From the NCBI RefSeq assembly GCF_019163035.1, contig NZ_JAFLKV010000036.1, forward strand, positions 1 to 43,371: a DNA stretch of 43,371 nt. The letters run 5' to 3'. The stretch comes from Sulfuricurvum sp. (lineage in GTDB: Bacteria; Campylobacterota; Campylobacteria; Campylobacterales; Sulfurimonadaceae). Below are positions 17,716-26,708 of this stretch, piece by piece; the first letter of the stretch is position 1; each line of letters opens with the position of its first letter. The notes under the pieces are model-generated. The model had not been told where the DNA came from and searched no databases. It saw only the letters and a program-made list of their open reading frames with translations. A program made the position numbers and the translations under genes.

Positions 17716-18936
17716 TTACATAAAATTTGCAGTATGAGACATAGATATCTCTTTAGCTGTTTCTTCATCAAATCCGCATTCGATCATGCGGCGTACTCGG
17801 TTTTCTCCCATCCTTTTTTTAAGTTGCTCCACCCGCTCATATCCGAGCGCATACCCATCTTCATCACTTCCTCCGGCTAAAATGGCTAAGGAGGAGAGCA
17901 AAAGCTCATTTTCCTGATTCATCTCATCCAAATACACTTTTCGGCTATCCACCGCCTCTTTCAGATACGCTATTCTTTTAGGATTGGCCTGAACAAGCGC
18001 TTTGACATGTACCAATCCGTAATTGACATGACGCTGTTCATCTTTTTTGGCAAGGGTGACAATTTTTTTCGTGACTGGATCGGGGGCGTATTTGATCAGA
18101 AAATCGAGCAGATCCAAAAAGGTCCCCTCTCCCAATACGTGAAGTAAAAATGAAGTTTTAAAATAGTCTTTTTCGATAAAAAGAGAGTAGAGGGAACGTT
18201 GCGTTGCGGTCGTCGAGTATTGCAGTCCTATTTTTTTTGCATTGGCACGACGTGAAAATGCTTCGATATGACGTGCTTCATCATAAATGATTGTCCCCAG
18301 AAACATCACCAGTTCCATATAATAGGGAGAAATTTTGGACAAAAATTTTCCGGGGATATACAAAGCGGAGAACTCATTTTCCGCGAGATAGGTCATCACC
18401 TGACATATCGCCGTTTCAATCTCAGGATCAAGATCGGGGATCGCTGCCCAATCTATATCGGTATCGGCACTCCATTGATTCTGCTTCGCTTCTTCATAAA
18501 GCCGTGTGACATTTTTTGCCCAAAGAAACTCTTTTTCGCTCAGTTCAAAAGCATACAGAGGAGAGGAGTTTTCGATATGGGCACCGCGGGGCATTAAACC
18601 AAAGAGTTTCGGCGCGACATCAAGCGCCGGTTCTGTTCGTCCATCAAACCCTTGTTCATCCGATAGAGTATGCGATTCAAAATCTTTTCGTACAAGATAC
18701 GAAAAACCCTCAAGATCGGAACTGGTAGCGACTAGAGAACATCGATTGACCTGTACCCACCCCTCAAATTCAAAAGATACGGAACGCTGAACAACGGTAA
18801 CTTTAAAGATTTCACCCATCCGAAGCGTCGGAAGAAGTGCATTAAGGCGTAAAAGCCAGGCCTGAGTGAGGGAAGAAGAACGTATCGTATGTTCTGCGAC
18901 ATACGTGTTCATTAAAAAGAGGTCTTGTCGTTCCAT
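17716..18936 (-). CDS. Ferritin-like diiron carboxylate protein
   Basis: 406 aa; E...ExxH...E...ExxH pattern: ENEFSALYIPG, DEARHIEAFSRR, GEGTFLDLLDF, DEQRHVNYG. Confidence 0.8.
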   Translation of the reverse strand: MERQDLFLMNTYVAEHTIRSSSLTQAWLLRLNALLPTLRMGEIFKVTVVQRSVSFEFEGWVQVNRCSLVATSSDLEGFSYLVRKDFESHTLSDEQGFDGRTEPALDVAPKLFGLMPRGAHIENSSPLYAFELSEKEFLWAKNVTRLYEEAKQNQWSADTDIDWAAIPDLDPEIETAICQVMTYLAENEFSALYIPGKFLSKISPYYMELVMFLGTIIYDEARHIEAFSRRANAKKIGLQYSTTATQRSLYSLFIEKDYFKTSFLLHVLGEGTFLDLLDFLIKYAPDPVTKKIVTLAKKDEQRHVNYGLVHVKALVQANPKRIAYLKEAVDSRKVYLDEMNQENELLLSSLAILAGGSDEDGYALGYERVEQLKKRMGENRVRRMIECGFDEETAKEISMSHTANFM

Positions 18937-18957
18937 AAAGTCTCCGATAGAGGCAGG

Positions 18958-18990
18958 AACAACAGCATGATCAGAGCGACGGCTGTTGTT
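18958..18990 (-). other. Stem-loop in 5' leader of the diiron operon
   Basis: AACAACAGC-15 nt-GCTGTTGTT, perfect 9-bp stem, 22 bp upstream of the start codon. Confidence 0.5.
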
Positions 18991-18991
18991 T

Positions 18992-19006
18992 GTCTAAGCC
19001 TTAGAC
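18992..19006. promoter_or_regulatory. 15-bp palindrome in diiron operon leader
   Basis: GTCTAAG-C-CTTAGAC, perfect 7+1+7. Confidence 0.45.
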
Positions 19007-19026
19007 CTTATAGCGCCAAAAATTAA

Positions 19027-19043
19027 GTTAAAAATATTTTAAC
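19027..19043. promoter_or_regulatory. 17-bp palindromic operator candidate (diiron operon)
   Basis: GTTAAAA-ATA-TTTTAAC, perfect. Confidence 0.6.
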
Positions 19044-19064
19044 CTTTTTTTCTTTACAAGAGAC

Positions 19065-20114
19065 TTAATTACTATCAATTACTACAATATCATAGCCCTC
19101 ATAGGGGAGAACGTCACCGACAATAGCGGCACTCAAACCTGAATCAATGCATTTCACTACCATTTGTTGTGCAAATTCCTGAGGTACACTCACTAAAAGT
19201 CCCCCCGAGGTCTGAGCATCAAACAGAATCATTTCCCGCTCAAATTCGATCGAAGAGGCTAAATAGACATGCGGTTTATTATACTCACGGTTGGCATGCG
19301 ATCCTGCGGGGATAATCCCCATAGAAGCCATTTCAATCGCTTCGGGAAAATAGGGAACCTTAGCGAGATCAACCCGCATCGTCACGTTTCCAGCACTCAT
19401 CTCCCGCATGTGTCCCATAAAACCGAAGCCCGTTACGTCCGTACACGCCGATGCGTGAGACTCTCTGGCGATCAATGAGGCTTTATAATTAAGGGTACGG
19501 AGATTTTCGGCCACTTTCATGGCAAGTACTGGATCTAGCAGATCAGACTTAATCGCCGTAATCAAAATCCCCATCCCCAAAGGTTTGGTCAATATAAGAA
19601 CATCTCCGATCTTCGGGGTATTGTTACGCAGTACTTTATTCGGATGGACAAACCCCGTACATGAGAGACCATACACCATTTCAGGTGTTCGGATCGTATG
19701 CCCGCCGACGATTACCGCTCCGCACTCGATCGCTTTATTCTGCCCTCCTCTCATGATTTCTGAGAGGATTTCAGGCGTGTGGTGCTCAGAATCAAATCCG
19801 ACCACATTAAGTGCCGTTTTGGCATCCCCACCCATCGCAAACACATCACTGAGTGAATTTGCAGCAGCAATTTGCCCATAGATGTAAGGGTCATCCACAA
19901 CTGGAGTAATAAAATCAACAGTCTGAACAATAGCCAAATCATCATTGATTTTATAGACTCCCGCATCTTCATTTCCTTCAAAACCGACAATCAAGTCTTT
20001 GTGAAATGATTGGATATGACATGTCGATTCGGCTAAAGATCCGGGTGAAAGCTTGGCGGCACACCCTGAAGCACGAACAAATTTTGTGAGTTTAGCATCA
20101 GTATTCATCATCAT
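19065..20114 (-). CDS. selD: Selenide, water dikinase (selenophosphate synthetase), Cys type
   Basis: 349 aa; RASGCAAKLSPGSL active site (Cys codon TGT), DFITPVVDDPYIYGQIAAANSLSDVFAMGG, TDVTGFGFMGH, DAQTSGGLL. Confidence 0.95.
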   Translation of the reverse strand: MMMNTDAKLTKFVRASGCAAKLSPGSLAESTCHIQSFHKDLIVGFEGNEDAGVYKINDDLAIVQTVDFITPVVDDPYIYGQIAAANSLSDVFAMGGDAKTALNVVGFDSEHHTPEILSEIMRGGQNKAIECGAVIVGGHTIRTPEMVYGLSCTGFVHPNKVLRNNTPKIGDVLILTKPLGMGILITAIKSDLLDPVLAMKVAENLRTLNYKASLIARESHASACTDVTGFGFMGHMREMSAGNVTMRVDLAKVPYFPEAIEMASMGIIPAGSHANREYNKPHVYLASSIEFEREMILFDAQTSGGLLVSVPQEFAQQMVVKCIDSGLSAAIVGDVLPYEGYDIVVIDSN

Positions 20115-20183
20115 ACAATTCCCTATTCTTTTTATTTTTTATTCAAGAATTGTAATGGTTAAAATTGAATTTAGACTGAAAAA

Positions 20184-20200
20184 GTAAAATATTATTTTAC
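20184..20200. promoter_or_regulatory. 17-bp palindromic operator candidate (selD)
   Basis: GTAAAAT-ATT-ATTTTAC, perfect, 70 bp upstream of the selD start. Confidence 0.6.
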
Positions 20201-20327
20201 CAGTATTCTTTATCGATAGCCACTGAAGTAGTTTAGAGACCAAATGCCATAATTTCTCTACGAATATACCTTTATTTTTTCTACAATAGCGTCAAAACAA
20301 AGCTGTGAAAGAAGCTTAGGAGTTAAT

Positions 20328-20669
20328 ATGTATTATCTTTATGATCAAAATTCTCTAATTCCTTTACATAACACACCTGATGAAGCGATCGCATTGGCCA
20401 GTTTCTGCGATAATATTTTAGTCACGAATCGGATAGAGGAAGCCATACATATAGCGAAGTATCCTAAGTCAGCTTTTTTACTTCATCCAAAAAATACACT
20501 GAGTCTTTTTAGTTATTGTAAATACCAGATACGCTATCGCTCCTTGGAAGAGTTTCGGATCATTTTGTATGCCTCTCCTAAAAATATTTTGTACCGAGTG
20601 CTATCATGTATTGCAGTCATTTCCTTCGGAACCTATCGTCTGATACCATTTCCAATGAAAAAACAATGA
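20328..20669 (+). CDS. Hypothetical protein, 113 aa
   Basis: ORF with AGGAG-like RBS (ttaggagttaatATG) and ATGA overlap with downstream lipocalin. Confidence 0.6.
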   Translation: MYYLYDQNSLIPLHNTPDEAIALASFCDNILVTNRIEEAIHIAKYPKSAFLLHPKNTLSLFSYCKYQIRYRSLEEFRIILYASPKNILYRVLSCIAVISFGTYRLIPFPMKKQ

Positions 20670-21187
20670 AAACCCTACTCTTTTTACCTTTTATAGCCTT
20701 TTTTTTCTTGAGTGGATGCACCTCTGCACCCACTCCAAACCTTCCCACAGTTAAAAAAATCGATTTGAATCGTTATGCAGGTACTTGGATCGAAATCGCC
20801 CGTTATGAAAACCGTTTTGAAATCGGATGTGTAGGTGCAAGCGCCCAATACACTCTCGAAAAAGATCATGTACGTATCATCAACAGCTGTTACAACACAC
20901 AAGGAGAGAAAAGCGGTGAAGCTATTGGACGAGCCTACGCAGTAGAAGAGAGCAACAACAGCAAACTCAGAGTAAGTTTTTTTCGCCCCTTTTATGGAGA
21001 TTACTGGGTTGTGATGCTGGGAGAAGATTATCAATACAGCGTAGTCGGTGATCCAAAGAGAAAATATCTCTGGATACTTTCACACACAAAAGAACTAACC
21101 GAAGAGGACAAAAAAACCATTCTCGCCTATCTTCCCACGATCGGTTATGATCCTAGTAAACTCTACTGGACAACGTTAAAACCATGA
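20666..21187 (+). CDS. blc: Outer-membrane lipocalin lipoprotein (Blc family)
   Basis: MKTLLFLPFIAFFFLSGC lipobox; YAGTWIEIARYENRFEIGC lipocalin signature; start taken at ATG 20666. Confidence 0.9.
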   Translation: MKTLLFLPFIAFFFLSGCTSAPTPNLPTVKKIDLNRYAGTWIEIARYENRFEIGCVGASAQYTLEKDHVRIINSCYNTQGEKSGEAIGRAYAVEESNNSKLRVSFFRPFYGDYWVVMLGEDYQYSVVGDPKRKYLWILSHTKELTEEDKKTILAYLPTIGYDPSKLYWTTLKP

Positions 21188-21262
21188 CCTTCAAGTAGTT
21201 TGTTGATATAGCATCGTGTCATATTTTTTCTCTTATTGTGCACAAATCGGTATGATCACAAC

Positions 21263-22501
21263 ATGACAATTGAACAAAAACTCTCAATTTTAACCGACTC
21301 TGCAAAGTACGACGTTTCATGTTCCTCATCGGGATCGGTACGCACCCTCGATTTTGGAGGGGTAGGCAGTGTGGGTAATGGCGGAATCTGTCATGCGTAC
21401 TCTGCCGATGGACGTTGCATTTCACTTTTGAAAATCCTTTTAACCAACTACTGCCTCTACGATTGTGCCTACTGTGTTAACCGAATTAGCAACGATATTC
21501 GGCGTGCCGCTTTTACACCCGAAGAGGTGGCAGAACTTACGATTAACTTTTATCGCCGAAACATGATTGAAGGGTTGTTTCTAAGCTCAGGCATTATCAC
21601 GAGCGAAGATCATACCATGCGACTGATTTTAAAAACACTTCAGCTTTTACGTCACTCCTATGGGTTCAACGGTTACGTTCATGTTAAACTCATCCCTGGC
21701 GCATCAGAGGAGTTGATCATCCAAACCGCAGCACTCGCCGATCGGGTAAGTTCGAACATTGAACTCCCCAGTTCTGCGAGCCTAGCGCTCCTCGCCCCGG
21801 ATAAAACTCGTGAAAAAGTTCTTCAGCCACTTACAATGGCAAAAAACTACTCACTTGAGCACCAAAAACGCCCTATTGGAATGTCAACCCAGCTCATCAT
21901 CGGAGCAACTCCTGAAAACGACCTCGATATTCTTCGGCTTAGCTCCAGTTTATATGACAAAGCGATGCTAAAAAGGGTATATTACTCCGCGTACATACCC
22001 ATAAATAATACAAAAAATCTCCCTGCCTTAACGACCCCTCCTCCACTTTTGAGAGAACATCGCCTTTATCAGGCTGATTGGCTGATACGCTTTTACGGGT
22101 TTGGATTTGAAGAAATACTCAATGAAGAAACTCCCTATTTGGATGAGCGATTTGATCCTAAACTCTCCTGGGCACTGAGAAACCTCCATCTGTTCCCTAT
22201 CGAAATCAACACGGCTGAGCGTGAAATACTCCTACGTATTCCAGGGCTTGGGGTGCGAGGTGTCAATAAAATTCTAAAAGCACGTCGATTCAGAGCTCTC
22301 AATGTCTATGATTTGGAGACGATGAAAATCTCCCTCAAACGTTTGCGCTATTTCGTCACAGTGAGGGGCAAACTGCTGGTAGATCACTCTTTGGACTATC
22401 AGCAGATCCAAACCGAGCTCTTATTGCTCCCGAAACCTTCCCCCGCCGCTCAGCCGACCTTGTTCGATCATTTTTACCCCACAGTAATGGGTGAACTATG
22501 A
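21263..22501 (+). CDS. Putative DNA modification/repair radical SAM protein (TIGR03916-like)
   Basis: CLYDCAYCVNR radical SAM CxxxCxxC-type motif, C-terminal HhH-like LLRIPGLGVRGVNKILKARRF; paired with downstream DNA metabolism protein. Confidence 0.85.
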   Translation: MTIEQKLSILTDSAKYDVSCSSSGSVRTLDFGGVGSVGNGGICHAYSADGRCISLLKILLTNYCLYDCAYCVNRISNDIRRAAFTPEEVAELTINFYRRNMIEGLFLSSGIITSEDHTMRLILKTLQLLRHSYGFNGYVHVKLIPGASEELIIQTAALADRVSSNIELPSSASLALLAPDKTREKVLQPLTMAKNYSLEHQKRPIGMSTQLIIGATPENDLDILRLSSSLYDKAMLKRVYYSAYIPINNTKNLPALTTPPPLLREHRLYQADWLIRFYGFGFEEILNEETPYLDERFDPKLSWALRNLHLFPIEINTAEREILLRIPGLGVRGVNKILKARRFRALNVYDLETMKISLKRLRYFVTVRGKLLVDHSLDYQQIQTELLLLPKPSPAAQPTLFDHFYPTVMGEL

Positions 22502-23238
22502 TTCTTTGGGAATACGATGGGAGTTTTGAGGGATTTTTATCCTTAGTGCATAAAAGCTATGCACTCAAAACGATCCCCGATACCATCACTCGCAGCCAGA
22601 ATTCAGGGACATTGTTGGATGAAAGTATATGGATAGAAACCGATCCTTTTAACTCCGAAAAAGTAGCTGCATCACTCCAAAAATATTTCTCAAAAGAAGC
22701 AATTGAACGGCTGATGCACGCTTTTTTGTGTGACGATGTTAATCCTGAGCGGGATATTCTTCTCTATATTCGGATAGGATTCAAATCAGCAGAATATTTA
22801 AACGACTTGGCTCATCCAACCATCTATGCTATCCACGGCTATCAACGACGTGTTTTATCTACGCTCCACAAGATGAACGCCTATTTACGTTTCGAAGAGC
22901 TTGAAGACAAAACTCTTTACGCAAAAATAGAGCCCCCTCGAAATGTTCTCCCATTGATGGGTGCACACTTTTGCAAACGCCTTCGCGGTGAACCGTTCAT
23001 CATACATGATAGACTCAGATCGTTAGCTCTTTGGTTTAGAGAGGGTGAGATGAAAATTGAGTCTGTTGAAGGGTATACCAACCCCGAATCAAGTCCAAAT
23101 GAGAAAAAATTCCGCCATTTATGGAAAACTTTTTTTGATCATGTCGCCATCGAATCACGAAAGAATCCTTCACTTCAGCGCTCTCATGTACCATTAAAAT
23201 ACCGTATTTATATGTCTGAATTTTTCATTTCACCTTAA
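22498..23238 (+). CDS. Putative DNA metabolism protein (TIGR03915/DUF4130-like), radical SAM partner
   Basis: 246 aa; YDGSFEGFLSLVHKSY start, FRHLWKTFFDHVAIESRKNPSLQRSHVPLKY end; 4-bp overlap with radical SAM gene. Confidence 0.85.
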   Translation: MILWEYDGSFEGFLSLVHKSYALKTIPDTITRSQNSGTLLDESIWIETDPFNSEKVAASLQKYFSKEAIERLMHAFLCDDVNPERDILLYIRIGFKSAEYLNDLAHPTIYAIHGYQRRVLSTLHKMNAYLRFEELEDKTLYAKIEPPRNVLPLMGAHFCKRLRGEPFIIHDRLRSLALWFREGEMKIESVEGYTNPESSPNEKKFRHLWKTFFDHVAIESRKNPSLQRSHVPLKYRIYMSEFFISP

Positions 23239-23324
23239 ATGCGAATAGACATAAAATATCTACGAAAATTCTATTTTTTTTCCTATTATTCCTCTTTACA
23301 CTTCATTTGAAATGGATCTTTTTA

Positions 23325-24266
23325 ATGACTAAACGTAAAGTGATTCTTTTACTCAACATGGGAGGCCCAAATAACCTCTCTGAAGTAAAAATATTTTTGA
23401 ATAACATGTTTAATGATCATCGTATTATTAGTGCTCCAAAACCGATTCGTAGAATGATCGCATGGCTCATTACGTCCCGCCGCCACAAAGAAGCCGAACA
23501 TAATTACTCTCTTATCGGTGGAAAATCGCCGATTTTGGGTCATACCCATCACGTAGTAAAGGCACTCTCAGAGCATGTTGATGCTGATGTACACTACGTG
23601 ATGCGCTACACTCCCCCTTTTACGAATGACGTTTTACAGTCGGTCGCTTCGTACGATGAAATATATGCGATACCTCTCTACCCTCATTTCTCAACCACCA
23701 CGACACTCTCATCGTTCGATGCGCTCTATGAAGAAGCACAAAAGCTTGGTATTTCGGAGAAAATCCGAACGGTAGATCGCTACTATAATGATCTCACTTA
23801 TAATGCAACCATAGTGGAGAGGATTAAAGAGGCACTAGGTAATGATAACGAGAGTGAGTTTGAACTGATTTTTTCCGCCCATGGTTTGCCGAAAAAAATT
23901 ATCGATCATGGTGATTTGTATCAGCGCCATATACGTGCCAATGTCTATTACGCCAGACGTGCACTTAATGAAGCGGGGATATTTTTTCATAACACCCATC
24001 TGGCTTACCAATCACGTTTAGGACCTATGGAGTGGATTCGTCCCTATTTAGAAGATAAGCTTAGGTCTTTGAAAAAGAAAAAAGTGATTATCTATCCAAT
24101 CGCTTTTACGATCGATAATTCTGAAACCGAGTTTGAATTAGATATTGAATACCGCGAAAAAGCTGAAGCGATGGGATTCGAAGAATACCGTCTAGCCAAA
24201 GCACCGAATGATCATCCACTCTTTATCCAAACGCTCCAAACGCTCTACTATTCGATGCACGTATGA
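23325..24266 (+). CDS. hemH: Ferrochelatase
   Basis: VILLLNMGGPNNLSEVKIFLNNMFND, FSAHGLPKKIIDHGD, AYQSRLGPMEWIRP. Confidence 0.95.
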   Translation: MTKRKVILLLNMGGPNNLSEVKIFLNNMFNDHRIISAPKPIRRMIAWLITSRRHKEAEHNYSLIGGKSPILGHTHHVVKALSEHVDADVHYVMRYTPPFTNDVLQSVASYDEIYAIPLYPHFSTTTTLSSFDALYEEAQKLGISEKIRTVDRYYNDLTYNATIVERIKEALGNDNESEFELIFSAHGLPKKIIDHGDLYQRHIRANVYYARRALNEAGIFFHNTHLAYQSRLGPMEWIRPYLEDKLRSLKKKKVIIYPIAFTIDNSETEFELDIEYREKAEAMGFEEYRLAKAPNDHPLFIQTLQTLYYSMHV

Positions 24267-25693
24267 TCAGAGAATATGCAGTCGTAGGAGGAGGAATCGG
24301 GGGGTGTAGTATCGCTGCATTATTGAATGCCCACGGTCATGATGTCGTATTAATCGAAAAAGAGCCGACCCTCGGTGGATGTGCTTCCACCTTTATTCAT
24401 CACGGTAATAGCTACAATGCCGGTGCAACGACGATCTCAGGCTATCATGAGGGTGGAGTAGTTAAAAGGCTATTCGACACCGTGGGCGTTACTCCCAATC
24501 TGATCTCTACCAATCCTGCCATCACGATACTCCAAGGGAAAAAGAGCTGTATCCGCTATAGAGACATCGATACATTTGTCAAAGAGATGGAACGTTTTTA
24601 TCCTCATCCAAAGCATGGTGAGTTTTGGAAACTCGTATACTCTGTTCAAGAAGCGTTTTACACACTCGAAGCTAGTTACTACTATTCCAACCGATCGTGG
24701 CTAAAAAAAATCGCGTCATTGCTCAGTTTTTATCCTCTACTGAAAACATTTCGATCCTATCTTTTCTCTAATTCCAGAGAGTTTATCACGCGATTTTACG
24801 GGGATGTTACCCCTGAGTTTATGGATTTTTTGGATGCACAAATCCTCATCGTTGCACAAGCTTCGAGTGATAAGGTTAATTTCTTTACGGCGGCTCTCGC
24901 ATTGGGATACACATTTTATGAAACCCATTATCCTATAGGAGGGATGGGAACAATATGCGAGTCTCTTACCTCTAAAATTGCTGATATTCGTAAAGGTTGT
25001 AAAGTGATCACGATAAAACGTGACAAAAAACTTTATCATATTACTACATCTGCTGGCATCATTCGTGCCCGTAATCTCATAATGGGAACCTCTCATTATG
25101 AGAGTTCGCAATGGTTTGATGATAAAGAAATCAGAGATTATTATGCCTCTTTTGAGAAACGAAACAACCATCAAAGCGCCTTTATTCTCTATATGAAGAT
25201 TAAATCTGATACTGTTTTTCAGCACCATTATCAGCTTATTAGTGATTCTGTGATTCCCTATACCATCTCCAAATCACTTTTTGTCTCTTTTAGTGATCCT
25301 TTCGATACCGCTTTTACTACGGGGTACTACCATATCACGGCATCAATCCATACGGATTCACGCATTTGGCTCGGATTAAGCCCATCGTGCTACAAAACTC
25401 AAAAAACCGAGCTTCATGATTTGCTTCAAGGATGGATTTGTGATAGACTCTGCATACGAAGAGATGAGATCGTTGAAAGTTTTGCTGCAACTCCCAAAAC
25501 CTTTAGTCGCTACATCAACCGAACCCAATTGGGAGGCAATGCTATGACTCTCTGGAATTTTCTCCCCCTCCTTCCCTCTAACGATACCCACATTCGAGGA
25601 TTTTATCAGGTAGGTGATACCTCCTATGCCGCGCAAGGGTGGCCGGGAGTCGTGATGGGTGCATTTAATTGTTTGAGATTGATTCATGAGTAA
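24263..25693 (+). CDS. FAD-dependent oxidoreductase, phytoene desaturase/CrtISO-like
   Basis: 476 aa; VVGGGIGGCSIAALLNAHGHDVVLIEKEPTLGG dinucleotide-binding motif; C-terminal GFYQVGDTSYAAQGWPGVVMGAFN. Confidence 0.85.
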   Translation: MIREYAVVGGGIGGCSIAALLNAHGHDVVLIEKEPTLGGCASTFIHHGNSYNAGATTISGYHEGGVVKRLFDTVGVTPNLISTNPAITILQGKKSCIRYRDIDTFVKEMERFYPHPKHGEFWKLVYSVQEAFYTLEASYYYSNRSWLKKIASLLSFYPLLKTFRSYLFSNSREFITRFYGDVTPEFMDFLDAQILIVAQASSDKVNFFTAALALGYTFYETHYPIGGMGTICESLTSKIADIRKGCKVITIKRDKKLYHITTSAGIIRARNLIMGTSHYESSQWFDDKEIRDYYASFEKRNNHQSAFILYMKIKSDTVFQHHYQLISDSVIPYTISKSLFVSFSDPFDTAFTTGYYHITASIHTDSRIWLGLSPSCYKTQKTELHDLLQGWICDRLCIRRDEIVESFAATPKTFSRYINRTQLGGNAMTLWNFLPLLPSNDTHIRGFYQVGDTSYAAQGWPGVVMGAFNCLRLIHE

Positions 25694-26708
25694 TATCGAA
25701 CTCCGAATCACACCGCGTGACTGGATCAGTGTACTGTTGATCGGGATGCTTTTTTCAACATTACTTTCAAGCTTTGGGTACTATTTACTGGGTTTCAAAC
25801 CACTCCATGGCGGGTTATTCGGGATGGCTCTAGGTTTTTTTATCACCCTTTTTTCGCTCGTATTTATAACCCTCATGAACCGCTATCTCCTCCCTGAAAT
25901 TGAAAAACGTTTATGGAACACTATCGCTGCAATATTTTCTTTTTTATCTGGCTTTTTAGGGGCTTTGAGTACCTATTATATACTTGAGCATAGCTCCGTA
26001 GAGATCATCTCTACATTTGCAACTCACCCCTATCAAAACGCCTCCATCATAGGGATTCTTACCTATTTGATCGGGGCGCTAATGTATCGATTTGTCAAAA
26101 CCCGGAACCAAAAAGAGCATATTGATCATCTTTTCGTCCAAAGTCGTGTCGGATCACTCGAAACACAGCTTAATCCCCATTTTCTTTACAATGCCCTTAA
26201 CTCGCTCGCAGAACTGATCCACCAAGATCCTCTTAAAGCCGAAGAAGCTGTGCTCAAAATTTCTGCTTTTTTACGAAATACGATGCACGAAGCCCCACTT
26301 ATACGCCTAGATGAAGAGATTAAAAACGCACACGATTACATCGATCTTGAAAATATCCGCTTCGGAGGTTCTATCGTTGTTCGTGTAAATTCAGACTCAT
26401 CGTTCAATCAATGGCTGGTTCCCAAATTCTCCATTCAGCTTTTGTGCGAAAATGCTCTTAAACACGGGATGATCCGATCTTCCGATCCCTTTACCATCAC
26501 CATAAGAACATTTTATGATGACGCCTTGCATATTGAGGTTTCAAACAGCGGTCGAGCTATCACCTCTATTGCTTTTGGTATCGGGCTCTCTAACCTCCAA
26601 GAGCGGCTCACCCATCTATGCGGCGGCAAACTCACGATTACCCATCTCGATCCGCCAACCTACACATTATCCCTAAAGGAGTGTCATGAATATCTTGATT
26701 GTCGATGA
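25686..26708 (+). CDS. LytS-type membrane sensor histidine kinase
   Basis: 340 aa; four predicted TM segments, LETQLNPHFLYNALNSLAELI (His_kinase family), HATPase. Confidence 0.9.
   Translation: MSNIELRITPRDWISVLLIGMLFSTLLSSFGYYLLGFKPLHGGLFGMALGFFITLFSLVFITLMNRYLLPEIEKRLWNTIAAIFSFLSGFLGALSTYYILEHSSVEIISTFATHPYQNASIIGILTYLIGALMYRFVKTRNQKEHIDHLFVQSRVGSLETQLNPHFLYNALNSLAELIHQDPLKAEEAVLKISAFLRNTMHEAPLIRLDEEIKNAHDYIDLENIRFGGSIVVRVNSDSSFNQWLVPKFSIQLLCENALKHGMIRSSDPFTITIRTFYDDALHIEVSNSGRAITSIAFGIGLSNLQERLTHLCGGKLTITHLDPPTYTLSLKECHEYLDCR

Noticed and set aside
19065-20114. SelD as a selenoprotein
   Set aside because: The active-site codon is TGT (Cys) in RASGCAAK, not TGA.
20157-20173. ggttaaaattgaatttag near selD as an additional operator
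   Set aside because: Only one half-site is convincing; not counted.
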